Below are positions 25,639-34,476 of a stretch of DNA of 53,169 nt, piece by piece. Position numbers and translations under genes: made by a program. The first letter of the stretch is position 1; each line of letters opens with the position of its first letter. The notes below the pieces were generated by a model that searched no databases, had not been told where the DNA came from, and saw only the letters and a program-made list of their open reading frames with translations. This DNA comes from Planctomycetaceae bacterium (GTDB lineage Bacteria > Planctomycetota > Planctomycetia > Pirellulales > Pirellulaceae): contig JAIYDN010000014.1 of assembly GCA_027487485.1 (NCBI GenBank), positions 1 through 53,169 on the forward strand, read 5' to 3'.

Positions 25639-26700
25639 ATGAAGCAGTACACGGTAGTGATTAGCGACGTCGAAGATTACGACGCCGGGTTTCGAGGTAC
25701 CAAAACATTTTGGTGGCTATCTAGCTACCTGGGCGCGTATGCGCAGTTGGGTTTGTACTGGTTCTTGATTGCCTATTTTGGAAGGTCGAAGGTGCAACTC
25801 TTGCGACCTTCGGAATTGCTGCATCGATCCTCGAAGTTAAAAACGGACTGGCTCTTTATTGGTTTGCCAACCACGCTGAACGCTCCCCATCTGGCCAACA
25901 TTCAGTTCAATCGGATGGCTTTATACGATGCGTCGGACACCAACGAACTGAATTTTGAATTCTCAGACCGCGAGTTTCTCACATCGCAAACCAATGTATG
26001 CCTGAAGAACTGGCGCGACGATCGTTGGAACGAGACGATGAAGATCGGATTGCTACCGATCAAACGTCCGCCATGGAACAATCGGCTTCGGACTGCTTTA
26101 AATCTCGAATCCATCAAGCAGCCTTTTGTTCGAAAACAAACGAAAACTTATGACGTTGGCTTCGTGGCTAGGCCCACTGGGTCGTTGACAACCAACCAGC
26201 GACTTCGTTGGCTGGTGGAGATTAAGCAAGAACGTCCCGATTGGAAACTATGGGGCGGGCTTGTGGGTGGTGCCTATATGAAAAAAGTTGCTCAACAAGA
26301 AGTTGCGCCTGAGGTTTTGGACGCATTGTGGCTGAACAAGAAGAAAATTGGATTCCTCAGTTACTTCGCCGGGTTGAGGCAGTCCAAAGTGGCGCTCGCA
26401 CCGAGCGGATATGCTCCATGGACCTATCGACATTTCGAGGCTTTGTACGCGGGTTGTATGGTCGTCTCGAACGACTTGAGCCATTACGAGTTTTTAATAC
26501 CGTTCCCGCGTGATACCATGGTCGAGGTAGGGGACAGCGAAGCTGTGGTTCCCGCTATTGAACGAGCCTTAACGTTGCTGGAAGATTCGCCAACCATCGT
26601 CGAGGAGAATCGCAAAGCGCTGGATCGATGGCTGGACCGAGGCAAATACTCTCGCCGCTGCACTGATACGCTCGAGCGTTTCTTCGGCCAAATTTCCTGA
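25639..26700 (+). CDS. possible glycosyltransferase
   Basis: 353 residues, cytoplasmic or peripheral, with no signal peptide. The C-terminal third (KVALAPSGYAPWTYRHFEALYAGCMVVS, then DTMVEVGD and an Ala/Leu-rich helix) has the pattern of GT-B or exostosin-type glycosyltransferases, where an acidic residue in the E-A-L-x-x-G-C segment contacts the sugar nucleotide. The N-terminal half (VVISDVEDYDAGFRG; LLYWFLIAYFG-like) is unrecognised. It starts 13 bp after recG, and the next gene is 42 bp away. A role in surface polysaccharide is only an inference. Confidence 0.6.
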   Translation: MKQYTVVISDVEDYDAGFRGTKTFWWLSSYLGAYAQLGLYWFLIAYFGRSKVQLLRPSELLHRSSKLKTDWLFIGLPTTLNAPHLANIQFNRMALYDASDTNELNFEFSDREFLTSQTNVCLKNWRDDRWNETMKIGLLPIKRPPWNNRLRTALNLESIKQPFVRKQTKTYDVGFVARPTGSLTTNQRLRWLVEIKQERPDWKLWGGLVGGAYMKKVAQQEVAPEVLDALWLNKKKIGFLSYFAGLRQSKVALAPSGYAPWTYRHFEALYAGCMVVSNDLSHYEFLIPFPRDTMVEVGDSEAVVPAIERALTLLEDSPTIVEENRKALDRWLDRGKYSRRCTDTLERFFGQIS

Positions 26701-26742
26701 TCCGTTTGTGCTTGCTTTCCAAAAGAGAATCGATACCAAACC

Positions 26743-28389
26743 ATGAAGATTATCATCGTTGGCGGTGTAGCGGGTGGAGCCTCCGCCGCAGCACGTGCAA
26801 GGCGTTTGAGCGAAAGCGCAGAGATCCTTTTGATCGAGCGTGGCAATTACGTTTCGTTTGCAAACTGCGGTTTACCTTACTATGTGGGTAACGAGATTCA
26901 GCAGCGAGAAAAGTTGATCGTGACGCAACCTCAACGCTTGAGAGACCGCTTTCGAATCGATGTACGGACTCGTTCCAACGTGATCCAGATCAAGCCGAAT
27001 GAGAAGCGGATTGTTGTGAAGGATCTCGCTTCTGGCAACGAATACGAAGAATCGTATGACAAGCTCATCCTGTCGCCGGGTGCCTCCCCGATCCTACCCG
27101 CCTTTGAGGGTAATGATGCGGCCGGTATTTTCACGCTTCGAACACTGGAGGATGTCGACAAGATTCGGGCGCTCGTCGACGGTGGTATCTCTTCCGCCAT
27201 GGTTGTAGGTGCTGGCTTCATCGGCTTGGAGATGGTGGAAAATTTGGTGCGGCGTGGCGTTACCACCACGCTTGTTCAATTGGGGGACCAGATCTTGGCT
27301 GCATTGGATCCCGAAATGACAACACCGCTGTTGCTTGCTCTGAAACGTCATGGTGTTCAGTTGGTTTTGAAACAGACCGTGGCATCGGCTCGCAATTCAA
27401 GTTCGGGTGGGCTTGAAGTGCGTCTGACCGACGATTCGTTGTTCCAAAGCGATCTTTTGCTATTAGGCGTGGGTGTCAGGCCCGAAAGCAAACTGGCAAG
27501 CGATGCTGGACTTGAGCTCGGGCCGCGAGGCGGGATCGTTACCAACGCGTTCATGCAAACTAGCAACCCCGATATCTATGCGGTGGGGGATGTCACCGAA
27601 GTCGAAGACTTTGTGTCGAAGGGCAGAACTCAGATTCCGCTCGCGGGTCCAGCGAACCGCCAAGGCAGGCTCGCTGCAGATCACGTATTTGGTAGTCAAG
27701 CATCCTATCGAGGTACACAAGGGACCGCGATCGTTAAGCTTTTTGACTGCGTCGCTGCGACAACGGGAGCCAATGAACGATCGCTACAAAAGTCCGGCAC
27801 CCCCTACGAAAAAGTGTATGTCCATCCCGCCAATCATGCGACGTACTATCCTGGCGCTCAGCCCATGGCGATCAAGCTTTTGTTTTCACCGGACGATGGG
27901 CTCATTCTGGGAGCACAAATTGTAGGGGGCGAAGGGGTCGACAAACGCATCGACGTGATCGCCGTTGCGATGCAAGCTCGCATGAAGGTTTTTGATTTAG
28001 AAGAAGTGGAACTGGCATATTCGCCGCAATTTGGGTCCGCCAAAGATCCCATTAACATGGTGGGATTCGTTGCCGCCAATGTCCTTCGCCTATCTCATCC
28101 AGTGATTCATGTCCCCGAATTGATGCATGCGTCCGAGCAACGCCCAATGATTCTGGATGTTCGCACGGAAGAAGAGTTTCAAGCGGGGCACATCCCAAAT
28201 GCGATCCATATGCCAGTCGACGTGTTGCGCGATCGGCTCCATGAACTTCCGAAAGGCCAACCGATTGTTACCTATTGTCAAGTAGGACAACGTGGCTACA
28301 TCGCAGCTCGGATTCTGGTGCAGAACGGATTTCAAGTGAGAAATCTGTCAGGTGGATACAAGACGTTTCGATTGTTCTACCCAGAGTAA
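26743..28389 (+). CDS. cdr: CoA-disulfide reductase-type flavoprotein fused to rhodanese
   Basis: 548 residues. The N-terminal FAD site (IIIVGGVAGGASAAARAR) is followed by the active-site Cys42 in SFANCGLPYY, as in CoA-disulfide and NADH-oxidase-like reductases. The second nucleotide site is SAMVVGAGFIGLEM and the FAD-ribityl segment is DIYAVGDVTEV. A pyridine nucleotide-disulfide dimerisation domain follows (to about 460). The final 90 residues are a rhodanese domain (MILDVRTEEEFQAGHIPNA) with active Cys512 in YCQVGQRGY. In known members the rhodanese passes sulfane sulfur to the reductase, giving polysulfide or CoA-persulfide reduction. Cytoplasmic. ATG 26743; no close downstream partner. 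Confidence 0.9.
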   Translation: MKIIIVGGVAGGASAAARARRLSESAEILLIERGNYVSFANCGLPYYVGNEIQQREKLIVTQPQRLRDRFRIDVRTRSNVIQIKPNEKRIVVKDLASGNEYEESYDKLILSPGASPILPAFEGNDAAGIFTLRTLEDVDKIRALVDGGISSAMVVGAGFIGLEMVENLVRRGVTTTLVQLGDQILAALDPEMTTPLLLALKRHGVQLVLKQTVASARNSSSGGLEVRLTDDSLFQSDLLLLGVGVRPESKLASDAGLELGPRGGIVTNAFMQTSNPDIYAVGDVTEVEDFVSKGRTQIPLAGPANRQGRLAADHVFGSQASYRGTQGTAIVKLFDCVAATTGANERSLQKSGTPYEKVYVHPANHATYYPGAQPMAIKLLFSPDDGLILGAQIVGGEGVDKRIDVIAVAMQARMKVFDLEEVELAYSPQFGSAKDPINMVGFVAANVLRLSHPVIHVPELMHASEQRPMILDVRTEEEFQAGHIPNAIHMPVDVLRDRLHELPKGQPIVTYCQVGQRGYIAARILVQNGFQVRNLSGGYKTFRLFYPE

Positions 28390-28421
28390 ATCGAAAGACA
28401 TGCCCTGCTGGGTGAGCATCC

Positions 28422-28517
28422 CCTGCTGGGTGAGCTTCCTCCAGCAATGGACATAAGGCCATTGAGCCGCGTCACGTGTTCCTGCTGAGTGAGATTCCTC
28501 CAGCAATGGACATAAGG
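28422..28517. repeat. two direct repeats, 37 bp each, period 59
   Basis: 28422-28458 and 28481-28517 differ at two positions (CCTGCTGGGTGAG... and CCTGCTGAGTGAG..., both ending in CCAGCAATGGACATAAGG). A third partial copy (CCTGCTGGGTGAGC) starts at 28404. The unit has no open frame of note. Confidence 0.85.
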
Positions 28518-28537
28518 GGCTCTTGAGAATGTCGCGC

Positions 28538-28584
28538 GAGCCTGAGGCGAAAGAGTTTTTTCAGGGTCACTCTTCGCCTCAGGC
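28538..28584. repeat. long-stem hairpin GCCTGAGGCGAA...TTCGCCTCAGGC
   Basis: 16-bp arms (about 28540-28556 and 28569-28584), one bulged A, loop about 12 nt including TTTTT. It may end transcription from the reductase gene; the T run lies in the loop, not after the stem, so this is not a canonical terminator. Confidence 0.75.
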
Positions 28585-28858
28585 TTGATCAAACCTCCTG
28601 GGGTTGTTCTGCTGCCCCCCCCAAATTAGTTATCGTCGTAGGAAGGGGGGAAACGACGGAATATTGGCTAAAGGACGAAAACTCTGCTTGGTCCCTAAAG
28701 TTTGCCTGTTTTGTTAAGGTGCGGACATCCGACTTGCCGAACCAACAGAAACGCCAAGTTAACTTGCGTTCCGTTGAACAGATCAGTAGAAGCAAGTAGT
28801 CGAAGCGTTTGGCAGGCTTCGACAACCTTAGAATTGATAGCAAACTTGTTAGTACCTC

Positions 28859-30400
28859 ATGCGGAGGCAATGGACTGCCGTGCAGTTTCGAAATAGAAAT
28901 TCGGCCCAACCAAGCTTTCACACATCGATCGGCCCTGCGGTTCTTGTTGGGACGGTTGCGTGCTCGTTGTTTTACGGACTCATCTACGCTGGTCCGCTCG
29001 ACTACGCGATGATACGTCGTTATTGCTTGTGCCATCCGGTTGCGATCGCGACGACGGAATTGTTTTTGGTAGCATTCGTTGCGTTGTCGGTAAAGTGGTA
29101 CCAAGTCCGATGGCAGCGATCGCTCTGCAAACGCGGGTGCGATTCGCTCGATGAGATTTCGCTCAATCAAAATGATTTGCCCGAGGATGCCACTGGTGCT
29201 CAAAAAGCGCAGTGGTTTGACACGTTGTGGAAGACTCAGGGACGTCAGATTTGCGATAGTTGGTTAGGGCAGCGGGTTACGGCAACGTTGCAAAGGCAAC
29301 TTAAGCGCAAGAACACGAAACATCTCGATGATGATATTCAGGAGCTTGCAGAGCGGGATGCCGATCTGCAGCATGACAGTTATGGCTTGATTCGCATCGT
29401 AACTTGGGCCATGCCCATGTTGGGGTTTCTCGGTACGGTTCTTGGAATTTCCGATACGCTTGGCATGATGGATGCGCAAGCGCTTGCCAGCGGTTCGCAG
29501 GATGCCATGAACAGCCTGACAGCCGGCTTGTATGTAGCATTCGACACGACCGCCATTGGTCTGGTTTTGACCATGGTCGCGATGTTCATTCAATTCTTTG
29601 TGAATCGATCTGAGTTATCCATTCTGGGCTTGATGGATGCCAAGGTTTCTGAGGCGCTGCGATTGTGTCTGACCGAACGAGACACTCCACCGGTGTCCGT
29701 GGACGTAGAATCTTCGCTTCGGAGGGTGTCTAACGAATTGGTCCAAGCGGTTCAATCATTGGTCGAAAAGCAGGTAGAGCTTTGGCAGCAGACCATCGGA
29801 AACGCGCACGGACATTGGCAAAATCTCACTTCGAAATCTGCGGATACCTTGCAATTTGCATTGGCGGGTGCGATCGAAGGGGCCATGACCAAGCATGCGA
29901 CTTCCTTTGCAGCGCACGCGGAGCAGATCACTCGGATTCAATCCGATGGTGCAGCCCAAATTGATTCCCGGTGGCAACAGTGGCAAACGACTCTTTCGGA
30001 ACAGACGCGAGCCATTCATCATCAACAGTTGCAGATGAATCAACAAACAGAGCTTCTATCCAAGTTGATCGAGAAGCACGAAGCGATTCGCGAGATGGAG
30101 CCACCTTTGCAAAAGGTTTTGGATCAGTTGACTGAAATCGACCATACGACTTTGGAACGATTTACCAATGTCGAACGTTTTCATGAAGTCGCTGTCTGCA
30201 TGACAGAAGCGATCGCTGTGTTAGGAACTCAGTTGGAACGCCATGGATTTTTGGGCAAGCAACCCGTACGGCGTCGTTCGGAAGTTCCGAGCTCAGCGGA
30301 AGCGCCTGATATGGACAATTTGGACAGCTCGGAAAATTCGACGGAACCAGCCACCATCCCGATCGCTGCCGCCAAAACCTGGAAGAGACAAGCAGGATGA
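28859..30400 (+). CDS. MotA/TolQ/ExbB-type proton-channel protein with long C-terminal tail
   Basis: 513 residues. TM1 (about 22-46) and TM2 (about 60-82) precede a cytoplasmic loop. TM3 and TM4 carry the channel motifs MLGFLGTVLGISDTLG (about 183-198) and GLYVAFDTTAIGLVLTMV (about 223-240), including the small/Thr residues that line the ion path in TolQ/ExbB. Residues about 270-470 are helical and rich in Gln/Glu (coiled-coil-like: QALQSLVEKQVELWQQT style), followed by an acidic, disordered end. This is longer than TolQ or ExbB and resembles MotA-type proteins with tails. It overlaps the next gene by 4 bp (ATGA). ATG 28859 is weakly preceded by an SD; GTG 28880, 12 nt after GGAGG, is an alternative. 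Confidence 0.85.
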   Translation: MRRQWTAVQFRNRNSAQPSFHTSIGPAVLVGTVACSLFYGLIYAGPLDYAMIRRYCLCHPVAIATTELFLVAFVALSVKWYQVRWQRSLCKRGCDSLDEISLNQNDLPEDATGAQKAQWFDTLWKTQGRQICDSWLGQRVTATLQRQLKRKNTKHLDDDIQELAERDADLQHDSYGLIRIVTWAMPMLGFLGTVLGISDTLGMMDAQALASGSQDAMNSLTAGLYVAFDTTAIGLVLTMVAMFIQFFVNRSELSILGLMDAKVSEALRLCLTERDTPPVSVDVESSLRRVSNELVQAVQSLVEKQVELWQQTIGNAHGHWQNLTSKSADTLQFALAGAIEGAMTKHATSFAAHAEQITRIQSDGAAQIDSRWQQWQTTLSEQTRAIHHQQLQMNQQTELLSKLIEKHEAIREMEPPLQKVLDQLTEIDHTTLERFTNVERFHEVAVCMTEAIAVLGTQLERHGFLGKQPVRRRSEVPSSAEAPDMDNLDSSENSTEPATIPIAAAKTWKRQAG

Positions 30401-32457
30401 GTAGGAGCCGGCGACGTAGCGATAACAACGCACCCGCTTTGTTTCCATTCTTGGCGGTTCTGTTGTGTACCATTGGTGCTTTGGTCTTGATTTTGGTCAT
30501 CACGGTTACCAATTCTCATGCCTCAGCCCGTCGCGATGCCGAGCTCGCCGCATCGAACGTCAAGGATTCGGCTGATATGATGGAAGTAGTTTCCGACGAA
30601 TTGGTGGCTCAGCGGGAGAGTTTGAAAAAGCAAGTTGAACGTAGGCGTAGGGATTTGGCCGACATCGAAGACCATATTCAGCGGCTCACGAAGAATCTGC
30701 AGGAACTCGCGAGTCGTATCGAACAAATTCAGTCGTATGCCTCGGACACGGAACAATCAGAAAGCCAGAAAGAAGCATTGGTTCAGTCGCTGCGAGAGCA
30801 GATTGACGCGAAGAAGAAAGAACTGCTCGAAGAAATCGAGAAGCAAAAAAAGCGCAAACCCGCTTTTGCGGTGATCCCTTACGTCGGAAACAATGGGACA
30901 TCGCGGCGTCCCGTCTATTTGGAATGCACCAAGCAGGGCGTGGTGATTCAGCCAGAGGGGATGTTGATTTCGGTTCAAGACTTGAAGCCACCGACAGGCC
31001 CCGGCAATCCGTTAGACGCAGCCTTGCGCGTTTTACGTTTGGCTTACCAACAACGCGATGTGACGTTTGGTATCAACCAACCGCCTTATCCTCTGCTGCT
31101 TGTGCGCCCGGATGGAATTCACACGTACGCTATGGCGCTTGAGGCCATGAGTGGTTGGGACGATCAGTACGGATACGAGCTGATCAATGGCGATATGGAT
31201 CTAACGTTTCCAACAAGTATCCCAGGGCTCAATGAACAGTTAACACAGACCGTCGAAGTCGCTAGGGCGAGACAGCGCTCGATGATTGCTTCGATGCCTC
31301 GTGCTTATTCAACGGCCGCACGCGAAGAAAGCTGGGACAGCATTGATGCTTCGATCCAGCCACCAGCCGGATCCGCAGGCAATTCTGGTTCAGACCCTGC
31401 GAACCGAACGGGAGCGGCTGTCGAGGAAGGGACCGAATCGATGAAGGATTGGCAACTGGTGCAAGGAATGGCCAATTCGCAAGTCACAAGCTCGATTCAA
31501 CAAAATGCGATGCGAGATGGCCTTGGTGCGGGGGGAAGTCCCTCCCAACCGAATCCGATGGGCCAGAATCCAATGGGCCAGAATCCGATTGCACCGAACC
31601 AGTTGTCAGGGCAGTATGTGATCAGCCAAAACGGGAATACTGGAAGTACCGCAGGCCAAGTTCCGGATCCGAGCGACGCTGGTGGTATGGGTGGTGAGCG
31701 AGTGGTTGTCGCTGAAGAACCTCAGTTCAGCGACGGCTCATTCCAAAATGGAAGTCAAGGTGCTGGCGGAGAGAGCGGTTCGCAATCGGTCGCTGATTCG
31801 CAAAGTCATTCCGCTCAAGGTGGCACTGGAAGCAGCGCCACTGGAAGTCGAGATTCGAATGCAAGTACCTCACCGACACAACCTCGAGCCAATGCATTTT
31901 CCTCTGGAAGTGCTACAGGCGATTCAGCCCAGAGCAATGCAACGCCAGAACAAATGGCGGAAATGGCTCGATCGAAGCAAACGGCTAGCTCTGACAAACA
32001 ATCTTCCGACGGAAAGAACAGCAAGGGGAATGTTTCTTCAGGATCGAAGGCAAAGCATGTCAATCCCGATGGTGACTTGAAACCCATTTCTGTCAGTGCA
32101 GGTCAGGATTGGGCAGCGTCAAGAGCCGCAGGCAAAGCGACGCCGGTCACTCGCACCATCAACGTGGTTGCCCTCAAGGATAGATGGTTATTGAGATCCG
32201 ATGTTGATCCTAAGACGTTCGATGCCGACATCAATATGCAGGAGGGACCACAGGAAGCGGGCAACCAACTTGCGACGGTTCTCAAGAAGCGAGTGGATTC
32301 ATGGGGTTTGTCATTGCCAGGCGGATATTGGTCACCAACGCTAACGATCGAATCCGCCAACGACGCTCAGCAGAGTGTGGCAAGACTCCAGCGATTGCTC
32401 GAAGGCAGCGGCATCGAAATCCGAGTGGTTCCCCTGACGATCCCTAAACAAAGATAA
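30397..32457 (+). CDS. single-pass membrane partner protein B' (MotB/ExbD-like, atypical)
   Basis: 686 residues. A short Arg-rich N-terminus precedes one TM (ALFPFLAVLLCTIGALVLIL, about 14-33), as in ExbD/MotB, but alanine (A20) stands where an Asp is expected. A coiled coil follows (about 45-150: VSDELVAQRESLKKQVERRRRDL). Next is a conserved-looking globular domain (about 165-290; AVIPYVGNNG, RPVYLECTKQGVVIQPEG, LLLVRPDGIHTY). A long Gly/Ser/Gln/Asn-rich linker (about 330-560) contains short repeats such as NPMGQNPMGQNPI. The chain ends in a C-terminal domain (about 575-686) with a ferredoxin-like end (QSVARLQRLLEGSGIEIRVVPL). It is co-translated with the channel protein. Confidence 0.75.
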   Translation: MSRSRRRSDNNAPALFPFLAVLLCTIGALVLILVITVTNSHASARRDAELAASNVKDSADMMEVVSDELVAQRESLKKQVERRRRDLADIEDHIQRLTKNLQELASRIEQIQSYASDTEQSESQKEALVQSLREQIDAKKKELLEEIEKQKKRKPAFAVIPYVGNNGTSRRPVYLECTKQGVVIQPEGMLISVQDLKPPTGPGNPLDAALRVLRLAYQQRDVTFGINQPPYPLLLVRPDGIHTYAMALEAMSGWDDQYGYELINGDMDLTFPTSIPGLNEQLTQTVEVARARQRSMIASMPRAYSTAAREESWDSIDASIQPPAGSAGNSGSDPANRTGAAVEEGTESMKDWQLVQGMANSQVTSSIQQNAMRDGLGAGGSPSQPNPMGQNPMGQNPIAPNQLSGQYVISQNGNTGSTAGQVPDPSDAGGMGGERVVVAEEPQFSDGSFQNGSQGAGGESGSQSVADSQSHSAQGGTGSSATGSRDSNASTSPTQPRANAFSSGSATGDSAQSNATPEQMAEMARSKQTASSDKQSSDGKNSKGNVSSGSKAKHVNPDGDLKPISVSAGQDWAASRAAGKATPVTRTINVVALKDRWLLRSDVDPKTFDADINMQEGPQEAGNQLATVLKKRVDSWGLSLPGGYWSPTLTIESANDAQQSVARLQRLLEGSGIEIRVVPLTIPKQR

Positions 32458-32509
32458 ACATCGGGAAACTCCGCGAATCACTTACTGAACTGGGAGGCTT
32501 GATTTCATC

Positions 32510-33514
32510 ATGAGCAAACGCAGTCGCGACGAGATGCCGATTGGCGAGGACTGTTTTCTCGACACGATCGCGAATCTGGTGGGCATCCTCATCATCCTGG
32601 TGGTCATTGTAGGTTCACGAAGCTATGCGAACGCGAAGATTGTCGCTCAGGAAAAATTGAGTAACGAGATCGGGCAGCTGGAAGCACCGATCAGCAAAGC
32701 CAAACAGCTCGATTCTGATCTGCAGCAACAAGCGAAAGAGCTTCAGCAGTACGAATATGAAATCGCCATGCGCGATGCGGAGCGGATGATGATTGTCGAT
32801 CGCGTTACCGTGGCCGAGCAGATCGCGGAACAAGAAATGCAAAAGGTGGATAGCTCCCAACGCGAGGATCTAAGTATCGACTTCGAAATGAGCGAACTTC
32901 AAAAGCAGCTTGCTGATCTTTTGAAACAACAAGGAGACGTCCAAGCACTCGAACAAACAACCGCTGTTTTGCAACACCTGCCGACACCGATGGCAAAGAC
33001 GGTGTTTGGACGCGAATTGCATGTCATGATGCGAGATGGAAACGTGTCGGTGATTCCATGGGATCGATTGGTAACCACACTGAAAAGTGAAGTACGGCAC
33101 ACGGTAGAACGAAACTCGCAAAAAAATCGAATGGTGAATCAACTTGGGCCCATCGATGGGTTCATGATGACTTACAGTCTTAAGAGCCAAAGCGGTGTGT
33201 TTTCCGATGGTCGATCGACTCGTCTAGGCAAGTCCGTTGAACTCGAGAAGTTTGAATTGGATCCAACGCCGGAAGTAGTTCGGGAGACAGTCGATCAATC
33301 GCTTGCCGCCGGTGGAAGGCTACGTGTCGAACTGGCAGCCAACTCATCCAAGCAAACTACCGTGACGGTCTGGGTCTATCCAGACAGTTTTGAACAGTTT
33401 CGGAACCTAAAGGAACGGCTGTTTATGGAAGGGTATCTTTGTGCGGCGAGGCCGTTGCCATTCAATGTCCGCGTTGGGGCATCCCCACGTGGCTCATCGA
33501 GCACAGCTCAATAA
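32510..33514 (+). CDS. single-pass membrane partner protein B (MotB/ExbD-like) with transmembrane Asp
   Basis: 334 residues. The N-terminus MSKRSRDEMPIGEDCFLDTIANLVGILIILVVIVGS has the ExbD/TolR/MotB layout, with D18 at the cytoplasmic end of the helix where the ion-binding Asp lies. A coiled coil follows (about 55-150). The C-terminal domain (about 165-334) closes with VTVWVYPDSFEQFRNLKERLFMEGY, similar in style to the end of the upstream B' protein. Start ATG 32510 with GGGAGG upstream; 52 bp from the previous gene. The stop overlaps the end of the convergent deacetylase gene by 7 bp. Confidence 0.8.
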   Translation: MSKRSRDEMPIGEDCFLDTIANLVGILIILVVIVGSRSYANAKIVAQEKLSNEIGQLEAPISKAKQLDSDLQQQAKELQQYEYEIAMRDAERMMIVDRVTVAEQIAEQEMQKVDSSQREDLSIDFEMSELQKQLADLLKQQGDVQALEQTTAVLQHLPTPMAKTVFGRELHVMMRDGNVSVIPWDRLVTTLKSEVRHTVERNSQKNRMVNQLGPIDGFMMTYSLKSQSGVFSDGRSTRLGKSVELEKFELDPTPEVVRETVDQSLAAGGRLRVELAANSSKQTTVTVWVYPDSFEQFRNLKERLFMEGYLCAARPLPFNVRVGASPRGSSSTAQ

Positions 33515-34245
33515 CCCAATAGTCCCATCGTTTGCATAAGGTTCTTGGTTGCAAGAGAGCGGGTGCTGGCAAAGATTTCGCCTGCCGAGCAACCTGCGGA
33601 CGCGCCGGCTGCGCATGCAAGCGCGCGAACTCGATCGTAGATGTACGCCTTGGCGGGTGGAAACTGAGTTGCATAGCACCGAATGCTTTCCACTTTTTTT
33701 TCCAACGTCTGACTGATGTCAACGGTGATCTGGCTATCAAACCCAACGATCGGACTCGGTTCAAACTGCAGACGAAAGTACATTTGCCGTTCAATGGTAT
33801 GGACAGGGAGTCCATCAAAGACGTCGTCCCATTTGGTCAGTCGCGAATAAAACACCGCCGCATCGGTGATCTGCATGGCTTGGTAATGGTCCGGGGAGGC
33901 CATCGGGGTTTTGTTGCCAAAGCCAATGACCATCTTCGGTCGGTAACGTCGGAACTCTTTCGCTAACGCAACTCGCTCCTCGAACCCATCCATCAAGCGG
34001 CGATTTGTGAAGGGAAGAATCTTTCGCATGTGAACTCCCAGCACTTTCGCGGCTGCATCCGCTTCAGCGCGACGAACATCTGGCGACGGGCAGAGCGGCG
34101 TAGGCTCGCCATCGGTCAAATCGATGATTCCAACTCGATAACCTTGCTCCACCAAAAGAGCGATCGTGCCGCCGCATGCGATTTCTACATCGTCCGGATG
34201 CGCACCCACAACGATGACATCCAGTCTTTCTTCCAATTGACTCAC
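33508..34245 (-). CDS. PIG-L/LmbE family deacetylase (BshB1-like)
   Basis: 245 residues, cytoplasmic. Zinc site motif AHPDDVE (about 15-21) and the second site SPDHYQA (about 119). The N-terminal strand pattern VIVVGAHPDDVEIACGGTIALLVEQGYRVGIIDLTDGE closely resembles BshB1, which removes acetyl from GlcNAc-malate in bacillithiol synthesis. In this copy the usual H of HPDH is Ser. Start GTG 34245 with AAGGAA (34251-34256 on the minus strand). It overlaps the end of the stator-like B gene by 7 bp in opposite orientation. The rest of a bacillithiol pathway is not in this window, so another amidated sugar is possible. Confidence 0.85.
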   Translation of the reverse strand: MSQLEERLDVIVVGAHPDDVEIACGGTIALLVEQGYRVGIIDLTDGEPTPLCPSPDVRRAEADAAAKVLGVHMRKILPFTNRRLMDGFEERVALAKEFRRYRPKMVIGFGNKTPMASPDHYQAMQITDAAVFYSRLTKWDDVFDGLPVHTIERQMYFRLQFEPSPIVGFDSQITVDISQTLEKKVESIRCYATQFPPAKAYIYDRVRALACAAGASAGCSAGEIFASTRSLATKNLMQTMGLLGY

Positions 34246-34312
34246 GACGATTCCTTTTAAGTTCCTTACGAGTTTTGAAATTTCCGGAACCGCTTGGTCC
34301 TATACACATTTG

Positions 34313-34333
34313 AGCCGCGGGCGCTAGCCGCGG
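34313..34333. repeat. near-palindrome related to 9178-9197
   Basis: AGCCGCGGGCGCTAGCCGCG plus one G; matches the earlier element apart from two bases and contains CCGCGG on both sides. Confidence 0.75.
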
Positions 34334-34421
34334 ATTATTCATGAACCTAATTTGGTTTGGATGTAAGTCAAGCTCGCATAACTTGTTACGTTGGGTTGCA
34401 AACAATGCAGACTGCTTTCAC

Positions 34422-34476
34422 AACCCGAAGCGTAAGCGAGGGGCGATGTTGCAATCCCTCGCTTACGCTTCGGGTT
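34422..34476. repeat. perfect 21-bp inverted repeat, 13-nt loop
   Basis: Left arm 34422-34442 and right arm 34456-34476 are exact reverse complements (left arm begins AACCCGAAGCGTAAGCG). It probably belongs to a dispersed intergenic palindrome family; it is not followed by a T tract. Confidence 0.95.

Larger units (their letters stand above)
28390..28858. other. repeat-rich intergenic region upstream of the stator-like operon
   Basis: 469 bp. It holds direct repeats (28422-28517) and a long-stem hairpin (28538-28584), then about 270 bp with no recognised element, which presumably includes the promoter of the MotA/TolQ-like operon. Confidence 0.65.

Noticed and set aside
28859-33514. Zorya anti-phage system
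   Set aside because: ZorA-like channel is suggestive, but no ZorC, ZorD or ZorE gene follows; the third gene is a second MotB/ExbD-like protein.
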